Below are positions 6,359-12,177 of a stretch of DNA of 12,231 bases, piece by piece. Positions within the stretch are counted from its first letter, which is position 1. Each line of letters begins with the position of its first letter. The notes beneath the pieces were generated by a model. That model was not told where the DNA came from, did no database searches, and was given only the letters and a program-made list of their open reading frames with translations. Origin of the DNA: DAIRVC01 sp036803025 (GTDB lineage Bacteria > Chloroflexota > Anaerolineae > Anaerolineales > E44-bin32). The translations under genes and the position numbers were made by a program. The stretch spans positions 1 to 12,231 of the forward strand of contig DAIRVC010000073.1 of assembly GCA_036803025.1 (NCBI GenBank), written 5' to 3'.

Positions 6359-7090
6359 ATGATCGACGAGGCCTTCGAGCAGCGCGTCCGCCGGGTATGG
6401 GCGGCGCACTTCGGCTGCCCGGTCGACGATCTGGCTCGCGGCGGGACGACCGTTGTTCCCCGCGAGCGCCTCACGCGGACGGGCGCCCTTCACATCGTCC
6501 ACGTCGGGGCGCGGGCGTTCGCCGAGATCGATCCGCGGCTGGTGGATGAAACGAAATCCCTGCTGGACCGGCTGGGTCACGACACCCGGCTGACCGCCCG
6601 GGTGCTCGGGGACGGATGGGGTGGGGACCGCCTCGCGCTGGCAGATGCCGGCCTGGTATTCCACCTTCATCCGGACGATCTGGTCCGGCGTCAGCCGCCA
6701 TCGGGACTCACCCTGAAGTTCTTGAAGGCCGAAGATCAGCCTCCCCTGGATGAGCTCAACGAACACTGCGCGCCCGAGGAAGTGGACGACGCCTATGTTC
6801 ATGCCGGCGACGAGATCGCCTTCGCCTGCCTGGACGGCACTCGCGCGGTTTCCGCCGGCAGCGGATACCGGCGCAACGGGTTCATGGACATGGGCGTCAT
6901 CACACATCCCGGCTACCGCGGAAGGCGCCTGGCGCCTGCGGTCTTGGCAGCCCTGTCCGAAGCCTCGCAGGAGCGCGGGTGGATCCCGCAATACCGCTGT
7001 GACCAGACTAACGGCGCTTCCCGCCGAGTGGCGGAGACGACGGGGTACACCCTCTTCTTCACGACAGAGACTGTCCAGTTGAAGGCTTGA
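6359..7090 (+). CDS. GNAT-family N-acetyltransferase with a long N-terminal region
   Basis: A 243-residue protein whose C-terminal half is a Gcn5-related acetyltransferase domain, which moves acetyl from acetyl-CoA to an amine. Motif A is visible as DMGVITHPGYRGRRLAPAVL (177-196), a variant of the pyrophosphate-binding R/Q-x-x-G-x-G/A loop. Motif B follows as TNGASRRVAETTGYT (217-231). The first 120 or so residues have no family signature I recognise and may be a degenerate second GNAT half or a substrate domain. Substrate unknown. Start ATG 6359 lies 11 nt after the lipoprotein stop. An in-frame GTG at 6344 overlaps that stop as GTGA and could be a coupled start adding five residues; neither has a strong ribosome site. 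The tight spacing implies co-transcription with the lipoprotein. Confidence 0.78.
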   Translation: MIDEAFEQRVRRVWAAHFGCPVDDLARGGTTVVPRERLTRTGALHIVHVGARAFAEIDPRLVDETKSLLDRLGHDTRLTARVLGDGWGGDRLALADAGLVFHLHPDDLVRRQPPSGLTLKFLKAEDQPPLDELNEHCAPEEVDDAYVHAGDEIAFACLDGTRAVSAGSGYRRNGFMDMGVITHPGYRGRRLAPAVLAALSEASQERGWIPQYRCDQTNGASRRVAETTGYTLFFTTETVQLKA

Positions 7091-7190
7091 TGGGGGCGAG
7101 GTCGGAAAGCCGCTCGCTCGCCTCCGGCCTGGCTGCGGTAGCCCCTGGATGTCTCAGCCCGCCAGCGTTAGCATACAGGTCGGAGGTCCC

Positions 7191-7394
7191 ATGGAGAGTC
7201 GCCCGACTTCATTGGTGTGTGTCAACTGCGAGAAGACGGAGGCCGAGGTGCCGATCCTGCGCCTGCGCTTCCGGGGGCAGGATGTGCTGCTGTGCTCCTC
7301 CTGCCTACCCATCCTGCTTCACCGGCCGGAGAAGCTGGCCGGGCGGCTGAAGGGTGCGGAGAAGATCCCGGTCGCCTCGCATTCGCACGACTGA
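7191..7394 (+). CDS. Small CxxC/CxxC putative zinc-binding protein
   Basis: A 67-residue soluble protein with two Cys pairs, Cys10-Val-Asn-Cys13 and Cys35-Ser-Ser-Cys38, about 25 residues apart, as in a zinc ribbon. Between them is an amphipathic strand pair (EVPILRLRFRGQDVLLC). The C-terminal part is a basic helix (about 45-58) ending in His-rich SHSHD. I believe similar short proteins with the VCVNCEKTEAEVP opening occur in Chloroflexota genomes, but I know no assigned function; metal binding is inferred from the four Cys. Start ATG 7191 is chosen for GGAGGT (7182-7187) just upstream. An in-frame ATG at 7149 would add 14 residues without a ribosome site. It lies 100 nt after the GNAT gene and 117 nt before the next lipoprotein gene. 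Confidence 0.72.
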   Translation: MESRPTSLVCVNCEKTEAEVPILRLRFRGQDVLLCSSCLPILLHRPEKLAGRLKGAEKIPVASHSHD

Positions 7395-7511
7395 AGGCAG
7401 CGCGTGGAGCCGACAGGCGCACCTGCGCCGTCCCAGCACGCTTCATGCTCCGGCCATCCGGGAACACCCCCGCCCGGAACGCCGTCGAACAGGTCGGGAG
7501 GGTAGCCAACG

Positions 7512-8003
7512 ATGACACTACGGTCGTACGGGCTTTTGTCCTTCGCGTTCCTTGTCCTCCTTGGCGCGTGCGCGACGGTTGCTGAGACAGCCGAGATCCC
7601 GACCAGCGGGACCCCCACTGTCTCAGCGGAGGTCTTCGACGTGGTGCGGACATTCGGGAGCCGCCTCCAGCAGGTGTCCCTCCTGTCGCCCACCGTCGTT
7701 GAAGACCTGCAGCGTGAGTATGCGGGCCTGGTCTCCCCCGCGCTGCTGGCGCAGTGGAGCGCAGATCCTGCCTCCGCGCCGGGACGCCTCACCTCAAGTC
7801 CGTGGCCCGATCGAATTGAGATCCTCGCGGTCGAGTGTGTATCGGCCTCGCGCTGCCAGGTCATGGGCGAGATCCTTGAGATGACCAGTGCGGAGATCGG
7901 CAGCGACGGTTCGGCCAACCGCCTCCCGATCCGGCTGATCGTCGAGGACCATGGGGAAGGCTGGCTCATCACCGAGTTCGAGCAGAGCACCCCGGCCTCC
8001 TGA
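7512..8003 (+). CDS. Putative lipoprotein of unknown function
   Basis: A 163-residue predicted lipoprotein. The signal peptide (MTLRSYG, then hydrophobic 8-19) ends in the lipobox Leu17-Gly-Ala-Cys20, followed by a short Thr/Glu/Pro spacer (about 21-37). The mature domain has helices near 40-75 (FDVVRTFGSRLQQVSLL, VVEDLQREYAGLVSPALLAQW) and then strands with Cys109 and Cys115. Its last part, LPIRLIVEDHGEGWLITEFE, resembles the end of NTF2-like or other small alpha+beta domains that pair a helix bundle with a curved sheet. That fold idea is tentative and I recognise no named family. Start ATG 7512 has GGAGG (7497-7501) at 10 nt spacing. It is the last + strand gene before a strong hairpin at 8030-8058. 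Confidence 0.75.
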   Translation: MTLRSYGLLSFAFLVLLGACATVAETAEIPTSGTPTVSAEVFDVVRTFGSRLQQVSLLSPTVVEDLQREYAGLVSPALLAQWSADPASAPGRLTSSPWPDRIEILAVECVSASRCQVMGEILEMTSAEIGSDGSANRLPIRLIVEDHGEGWLITEFEQSTPAS

Positions 8004-8029
8004 CGCCGGGGCCGAGATCCGCGTCATCA

Positions 8030-8058
8030 CGCAGGCCGGGCGATTCGCCCGGCCTGCG
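8030..8058. terminator. 13-bp perfect GC-rich hairpin between convergent genes
   Basis: CGCAGGCCGGGCG (8030-8042), loop ATT, and its exact complement (8046-8058) form a 13-bp perfect stem. It sits between the stop of the lipoprotein gene (8003, +) and the stop of the merR-type gene (8108, -), so it can act in both directions. No U-run follows on either strand; it may be a U-less terminator or an RNA-end stabiliser. Confidence 0.65.
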
Positions 8059-8107
8059 AAGTTGGGGTCGAGCCTCTGACACGTGAGGTCCCGCAGCTGC
8101 CCGTGGA

Positions 8108-8860
8108 TCACCCGTTGCTCTCGAGTCGCTCGCAGTACAAGTCGATCGCCTGACGAACGAAGGGCGCCAGCGCCGGGTCCATGCGGTCGAAAGTGGCGCG
8201 GAAGCGGGCGTCTTCTTCGTAGGCCCTGCCCAATCCCCGCAGCGCCTCAACCGACGGTTCGAAGAAGTGGCGCAAATGCTTGTGCCAGCGGGCGATCGTT
8301 GCCTGCACCGCCGAGCTGGCCGGCGGCTGGTCGAGCTGTGCGATCAGGTCTTGATACACGGCCTGTCCTTCAGCCATGATCTCGGCCTTGCGCGCCGGCG
8401 GAGTCGCCTTCCACTTGCGCGAGGACTCGCGTACGCTTTCTCCCCACAGGGCCTCGGCCTCCTGTTCGTACTTGGCCTGCTCCTCGTCACTGAACCCCGC
8501 GAACAGGTCCATCGTGTTCATGGCGGCCTCTCCTTTGAGATGGGCGATGGTCCGGTCCACGGTCTCCATCAGTCGGTGCAGCCGGCTCGATCGCCGGGTG
8601 AGCGCCAGCCGGTGGGACTCCAGGGCCTGGACCACCTCGAAGTCGGGTCGGTCGAGCATGCCGCCGATCGCCTCCAGGCTGAGGCCCAGCTCCTTGTACA
8701 GGAGGATCTGCTGCAGACGCAGCACGGCCGGCTCGCCGTAGTAGCGGTAGCCGTTGTCGCCCACGCGGGTCGGCGGCAGCAGGCCGATCTCGTCGTAGAA
8801 GTGCAGGGTCCGCACGCTGACACCGGCCAGGTTGGCGAGTTCTCTGACGGCGTACTCCAC
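8108..8860 (-). CDS. MerR-family transcriptional regulator with TipAS-type ligand-binding domain
   Basis: A 250-residue regulator in the TipA/Mta/SkgA branch of the MerR family. The N-terminal winged helix-turn-helix is plain: YAVRELANLAGVSVRTLHFY (3-22), DEIGLLPPTRVGDNGYRYY (23-41), then the second helix pair to about residue 70. A long dimerisation coiled coil spans about 73-110. The C-terminal helical domain (about 118-250) matches TipAS: FSDEEQAKYEQEAEALWG (123-140), a Trp/Lys-rich middle and a terminal FVRQAIDLYCERL helix. TipAS-type domains bind thiopeptides or varied hydrophobic drugs, so the protein likely senses a toxic compound. Start GTG 8860 has GGAGGA (8872-8867) at 6-nt spacing; an upstream in-frame ATG at 8920 falls inside the promoter and is rejected. 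An in-frame internal ATG at 8521 with an excellent ribosome site may give the isolated C-terminal domain. Confidence 0.93.
   Translation of the reverse strand: MEYAVRELANLAGVSVRTLHFYDEIGLLPPTRVGDNGYRYYGEPAVLRLQQILLYKELGLSLEAIGGMLDRPDFEVVQALESHRLALTRRSSRLHRLMETVDRTIAHLKGEAAMNTMDLFAGFSDEEQAKYEQEAEALWGESVRESSRKWKATPPARKAEIMAEGQAVYQDLIAQLDQPPASSAVQATIARWHKHLRHFFEPSVEALRGLGRAYEEDARFRATFDRMDPALAPFVRQAIDLYCERLESNG
8519..8536 (-). promoter_or_regulatory. Internal ribosome site and ATG predicted to give a TipAS-like short product
   Basis: Inside the merR-type gene, AAAGGAG (8536-8530 on the minus strand) lies 8 nt before the in-frame ATG at 8521 (Met114). Translation from here would give 137 residues ending at 8108: the whole TipAS-type domain without the DNA-binding domain. 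The position is the same domain boundary at which Streptomyces tipA makes its short product from an internal start. The match to a full Shine-Dalgarno consensus is at least as good as that of the full-length start. Confidence 0.55.
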
Positions 8861-8905
8861 GATCGTTCCTCCAGCGGGACCGCCGGCGCCGGGCCATCCC
8901 AGGCT

Positions 8906-8936
8906 GATATACACCATCACGTTACGTCAGAGTCAA
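8906..8936 (-). promoter_or_regulatory. MerR-type promoter with 19-bp spacer before the merR-type gene
   Basis: On the minus strand, -35 TTGACT (8936-8931) and -10 TATATC (8911-8906) are separated by exactly 19 bp. This over-long spacing is characteristic of promoters activated by MerR-family proteins, which twist the DNA to realign the two boxes. Within the spacer lies the odd dyad ACGTTACGT (8919-8927), continued as TnACGTAACGTnA, suited to a dimeric regulator. The start would be near 8899, giving a leader of about 40 nt to GTG 8860. This implies autoregulation. Confidence 0.7.
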
Positions 8937-9212
8937 GAGGCAATCCGTGGTCCTGAGGCCCGTTGCGCCGTTGGCGGGCTCGGTCGCTCTGGCCGAGGCC
9001 AGGTCCAGACAGGGGACCAATCCTCATCTTGACCTCCACGGGCCGCCTTCTCCCGCCGTCGTTGTTCGCGGCGAGTGGGCCCCCCCTTCGATGGAACCAG
9101 ACGCCGTTGTCCACGTCTTGAGGGAGGGGCACGGCGCCCTATTCGGGGAATCGCGTTGGGGCAGAGTACGCCCAACAGTCGCCGATTCCAACCAGTGGAG
9201 GTTGTCGGCAAG
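8937..9212. other. Intergenic stretch between the MerR-type promoter and the DoxX gene; no gene seen
   Basis: About 276 nt with no supported coding sequence on either strand. Frames crossing it give Arg/Gly/Pro-rich translations with no family features. It holds the ribosome site GGAGG (9197-9201) of the next gene and an imperfect inverted repeat GTTGGG/CCCAAC (9155-9160, 9171-9176). No clear promoter towards the DoxX gene was found. Confidence 0.5.
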
Positions 9213-9596
9213 ATGAACATCCTGTTATGGGCTCTGCAGATCCTTCTGGCTGTGTACTTCCTGGCCACCGGCGTGATCCACCTCATCCTGCCGCCCGGGC
9301 TCCCGGCGCAGATGGGCTGGATGTATGAGCTCTCGCCCGGGCTGCACGTCTTCAGCGGGGTGGCCGAAATCCTGGCTGCGCTGGGCCTGATCCTGCCCGG
9401 GATCACCAAGATCCAGCCCCGGCTGACGCCGCTGGCGGCGGCCGGCCTGGTGCTGGTGATGGTCGGCGCAGCCGTCTGGCATATCCAGCGCGGCGAGCTC
9501 CCCAATCTGCTGATGAATGGGCTGCTGGCTGTCCTGGCCGGGTTTGTCGCCTACGGCCGCTGGAAGCTTTCGCCGCTGGCAGGGCGCCAGGTCTGA
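9213..9596 (+). CDS. DoxX-like integral membrane protein
   Basis: A 127-residue membrane protein of the DoxX-like group. Four hydrophobic helices are visible, at about 3-26, 44-63, 71-90 and 97-115. Family-like features are VYFLATGVIHLI in helix 1, ELSPGLHVFSGVAEILAALGLILPG leading into helix 2, and a Trp-His-Ile-Gln-Arg-Gly-Glu loop before the last helix. DoxX relatives are linked to respiratory or redox membrane complexes in some species, but most small copies have no proven role. Start ATG 9213 has GGAGG (9197-9201) at 11-nt spacing and lies where helix 1 begins; the frame is open back to 9075 but that part is Arg/Pro-rich and not conserved in appearance. The gene is divergent from the merR-type gene, so it could be a target of that regulator, though no second 19-bp promoter is seen. 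Confidence 0.85.
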   Translation: MNILLWALQILLAVYFLATGVIHLILPPGLPAQMGWMYELSPGLHVFSGVAEILAALGLILPGITKIQPRLTPLAAAGLVLVMVGAAVWHIQRGELPNLLMNGLLAVLAGFVAYGRWKLSPLAGRQV

Positions 9597-9653
9597 GCAG
9601 CACTGCCGAGCCGCGCCCATCCCGCTTCCCCGTCTGTGTTGGGGAGGCTGTGG

Positions 9654-9678
9654 GCCGTTCTCCGTTGAGGAGAACGGC
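9654..9678 (+). terminator. 10-bp perfect hairpin after the DoxX gene
   Basis: GCCGTTCTCC (9654-9663), loop GTTGA, GGAGAACGGC (9669-9678) form a perfect 10-bp stem 57 nt after the DoxX stop and 40 nt before the next promoter's -35 box. G-rich sequence follows instead of a U-tract. It is probably the end of the DoxX transcript. Confidence 0.55.
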
Positions 9679-9717
9679 GGGCTGGGGGTGGCATCTGCTC
9701 AACTCTCCCGCCTCACT

Positions 9718-9746
9718 TTGACCTTTCCCTCCCCAGCCCGTACAAT
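9718..9746 (+). promoter_or_regulatory. Sigma-70-type promoter of the glycosidase-like gene
   Basis: -35 TTGACC (9718-9723), a 17-bp spacer, and -10 TACAAT (9741-9746). The ATG at 9753 comes 6 nt after the -10 box, so the transcript should begin at or beside the start codon. There is no Shine-Dalgarno sequence before the ATG. This is the best promoter in the window and predicts a leaderless mRNA. Confidence 0.75.
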
Positions 9747-9752
9747 GGCCGC

Positions 9753-12152
9753 ATGCGCACCTGGTCGATCCCTGCCGGCGGACCGTTGTCGTTGCGACTG
9801 GCGGCCGACGCCCGGCTGACGACGCCCAGCTACATTGACGATCAGATCTGGGAGGTCGTGCTGGCCGGCGGCGATCCCGCGGCTGTGGCCGTTCAGACGA
9901 CATACGGCCTGCGGGCGCGCTCCATGCGCATCTTCCCTTCGTTCGAGTTGGCGGGCGAGATGGTCACGGATCCGACCCACTTTGCCTCACTGCCCGTCGT
10001 GCGGTGCTTCTTCCCCAACTACGCGCGCCTCGACTTCGCGCCCTTCAGCGGGCTCGAAGTGCAGGCGGAGTACTGGGTCCCAGAGTCACAACTCCTCGGC
10101 GGCCGGTTCGTCATTCGCAATACACGCACAGCCGATGCCCCCGTCCGCCTCCTGTTGCACGCGCTGCTCCGCCCGGGCGAGCAGCCGCAGACGATGGGCG
10201 AGGCCGCCTTCGGGGGTGCGCTAGCCCTGACCGGGAGGAGCGGCGGCCTGGCGCCGGTCGTGTTCATGACCGGCGGCGCGAGCGTCGAACTCGTGCCGCG
10301 CCCGGCGCTGGTGGCAGCCTTCACGCTGCCGCCGGGCGGGGCGAAATCGATCGTGTGGGCCGAGGCCGGTTATGCCGATGCGAAGCGCGGCTTCGAGGCC
10401 GCCCGCGCCCTGACCGCCCGGCCCTGGGAGGCCGACGTGGCCGCGCTGGAGGCGGCCAACGCCTGCTCGATCGAGATCGAGACCGGCGACCCCGACTGGG
10501 ACGCCGCCTTCGCCTTCACGCAGAAGGCGGCCCTGGGCGCGTTTGTCGGCCCGACGCGCTTCCTCCCGCATCCGTCGTTTGTGCTGACGCGCGTACCCGA
10601 TCGAGGCTACTCCCCGCGCGGGGACGGGCGCGACTACGACCGGCAATGGGACGGGCAGAGCGCGGCCCAGGCGTACCTGACCCTGCCGCTGATCCTGCCT
10701 TGCGCGCCGGAGCTGGCCAAGGGCGTGCTGCGCAACTTCGTCCAGACGCAGGCGGCCGACGGGTCGATCGACAGCAAGCCGGGCCTGGCAGGCCAGCGGG
10801 CCGGCACCCTCAGCGCGCCCTTGTTGGCCACGCTGGCCTGGCACGTCTATGAGCATACCGCCGACCGCGCCTTCCTGGCTGAGCTTCTGCCTCGCCTGGT
10901 CGATTTCGTGGAGGCCTGGTTCTCCGTGGCACACGACCGTGACCAGGACGGTCACCCCGAGTGGGAGCACACGCTCCACGCCGGCTTTGACGACTGGCCG
11001 GCCTTCGTGCGCTGGCAGCCGTGGGGCCAGGGCCTGGATGTGCGCCTGGCGGAGACGGTCGACCTGGCCGCCTATCTATTCCGGGAATGCGACTCGCTCC
11101 TGCAAGCGGCAGCAGTGCTGGGGCGCGACGACCTGATCGAGACTCTTCAAACGAGGCGTGAGTGCCTGCGCGAGTCGGTCGAGCGCACCTGGTCCAACGG
11201 CCAATCGACCTACCACCACCAGGACCGCGACCTGCATGCCGTGACCAAGGCCAACTACATCGGCCGCGGGCGAGGCGCATTCAGCTTGCGCATCGATCGC
11301 GAATTCAACCCGGCCGCCCGCCTCATGGTGCGCACGCGCGGGGCGGAGGAACTGCCTCACGCGGCGGTCATCTCGATTCGCGGCCGCGGTGGCCGCGGCC
11401 GGAACCGCACCGATCGGATGACGGAGAACGAATTCCAGTGGTTCTGGGGTCAGGGCACCGCCGCCAGTGAGCGCACCTACACCGCCATTGAGCGGATCGA
11501 CGTGGCCGGACTGACGGATGACTTCGCCACCGAGATCTGGACCGCCGCAACCGATCGCCAGGACCTGAGCCTGCTCCTGCCGCTGTGGGCGGGGATCCCG
11601 GACGGCGATCGGGCCGAGCGCATCATCCGCCGCACGCTCACCGATCCGAAACGCTACTGGCGGGCGCACGGCCTGTCGTTGTGCTCGGCGCAGGATCCGG
11701 CCTTCGCCTCGAGTCATCACGACGGCTGTGGCGGGGTATGGATGCTGTGGAACACGATGCTGGGCGAGGCGCTGGTCGATTGCGGATTCATTCCGCAGGC
11801 GGTCGATCTGGTCAACCGGCTGATGGCGTCTGTCCTGCACAGCCTGAAGTCCGAGGGCGCGTTCCGGGAGGCCTACGACTCCGACGGGCAGGGCGGGATC
11901 GGCGAGCGGGATCATCTGGCCGGGCTCGCGCCGCTGTCGTTGTTCCTGCACACGCTCGGTGTCGACCTGATCCAGCCTCACAAGCTGCGGGTGGCGCGGC
12001 GCAATCCGTTTCCCTGGCCGGTGGCCATCCGCTGGCTCGGCCTGGAAGTGCGCCTGCCACCTGAGGCTCCGATCCAGATCACCTTCCCCGATGGTCAGAC
12101 CATCGAACTCCCCGGTGACGAAGCGCAGGAGATCGAGCAGGTCGTGGCCTGA
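9753..12152 (+). CDS. (alpha/alpha)6-barrel glycosidase-like protein (GH63/GH37-related)
   Basis: A 799-residue protein with no signal peptide, so probably cytoplasmic. Residues 1-235 are a beta-sandwich-like N-terminal domain. From about 240 a six-hairpin (alpha/alpha)6 barrel begins: DPDWDAAFAFTQKAALGAFV (246-265), YDRQWDGQSAAQAYLTLPL (295-313), PLLATLAWHVYEHTADRAFL (356-375), DRDQDGHPEWEH (395-406) and GFDDWPAF (411-418). The barrel resumes with LLPLWAGIPDGDRAERII (608-625), the HHDGCGGVWMLWNTML stretch (655-670) and FREAYDS (704-710). This order is that of GH63-type trehalase, glucosidase and mannosylglycerate-hydrolase relatives. By analogy Asp413 or Asp414 would be the acid and Glu706 the base; these assignments are inference. 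Residues 505-600 are a beta-rich insertion in the barrel. A short beta segment (about 740-790) ends the chain. Likely substrate is an alpha-glucoside, trehalose-like or compatible-solute sugar, but none can be named. The start fits a leaderless promoter. Confidence 0.82.
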   Translation: MRTWSIPAGGPLSLRLAADARLTTPSYIDDQIWEVVLAGGDPAAVAVQTTYGLRARSMRIFPSFELAGEMVTDPTHFASLPVVRCFFPNYARLDFAPFSGLEVQAEYWVPESQLLGGRFVIRNTRTADAPVRLLLHALLRPGEQPQTMGEAAFGGALALTGRSGGLAPVVFMTGGASVELVPRPALVAAFTLPPGGAKSIVWAEAGYADAKRGFEAARALTARPWEADVAALEAANACSIEIETGDPDWDAAFAFTQKAALGAFVGPTRFLPHPSFVLTRVPDRGYSPRGDGRDYDRQWDGQSAAQAYLTLPLILPCAPELAKGVLRNFVQTQAADGSIDSKPGLAGQRAGTLSAPLLATLAWHVYEHTADRAFLAELLPRLVDFVEAWFSVAHDRDQDGHPEWEHTLHAGFDDWPAFVRWQPWGQGLDVRLAETVDLAAYLFRECDSLLQAAAVLGRDDLIETLQTRRECLRESVERTWSNGQSTYHHQDRDLHAVTKANYIGRGRGAFSLRIDREFNPAARLMVRTRGAEELPHAAVISIRGRGGRGRNRTDRMTENEFQWFWGQGTAASERTYTAIERIDVAGLTDDFATEIWTAATDRQDLSLLLPLWAGIPDGDRAERIIRRTLTDPKRYWRAHGLSLCSAQDPAFASSHHDGCGGVWMLWNTMLGEALVDCGFIPQAVDLVNRLMASVLHSLKSEGAFREAYDSDGQGGIGERDHLAGLAPLSLFLHTLGVDLIQPHKLRVARRNPFPWPVAIRWLGLEVRLPPEAPIQITFPDGQTIELPGDEAQEIEQVVA

Positions 12153-12165
12153 CCGCCGGGCCGCC

Positions 12166-12174
12166 TGCTATAAT
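12166..12174 (+). promoter_or_regulatory. Extended -10 promoter (TGCTATAAT) at the right edge
   Basis: TGCTATAAT lies 13 nt after the glycosidase stop. It is identical to the element before the penicillin-binding protein gene. No good -35 box is seen. Transcription should start near 12181 and drive a gene or RNA that continues beyond the window. Confidence 0.6.
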
Positions 12175-12177
12175 CCA

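Noticed and set aside
5885..6991. A 368-codon open frame on the minus strand across the lipoprotein and GNAT genes
   Set aside because: It spans two well-supported + strand genes with ribosome sites and domains; its own translation has no family feature.
8861..8920. Upstream extension of the MerR-type protein to ATG 8920
   Set aside because: That ATG lies within the 19-bp spacer of the promoter, and GTG 8860 has GGAGGA at ideal spacing and the normal MerR N-terminus.
9155..9176. GTTGGG/CCCAAC inverted repeat upstream of the DoxX gene as an operator
   Set aside because: A 6-bp arm with a 10-nt gap is expected by chance at this scale, and it does not match the dyad in the MerR-type promoter.
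11382..11398. Direct repeat GGCCGCGG-T-GGCCGCGG
   Set aside because: It lies in frame and simply encodes the Arg-Gly run in the glycosidase insertion; it is explained by codon choice in GC-rich DNA.
10221..11981. Long minus-strand open frames inside the glycosidase-like gene
   Set aside because: They are compositional shadows; the + strand frame has continuous barrel motifs and a clear promoter.
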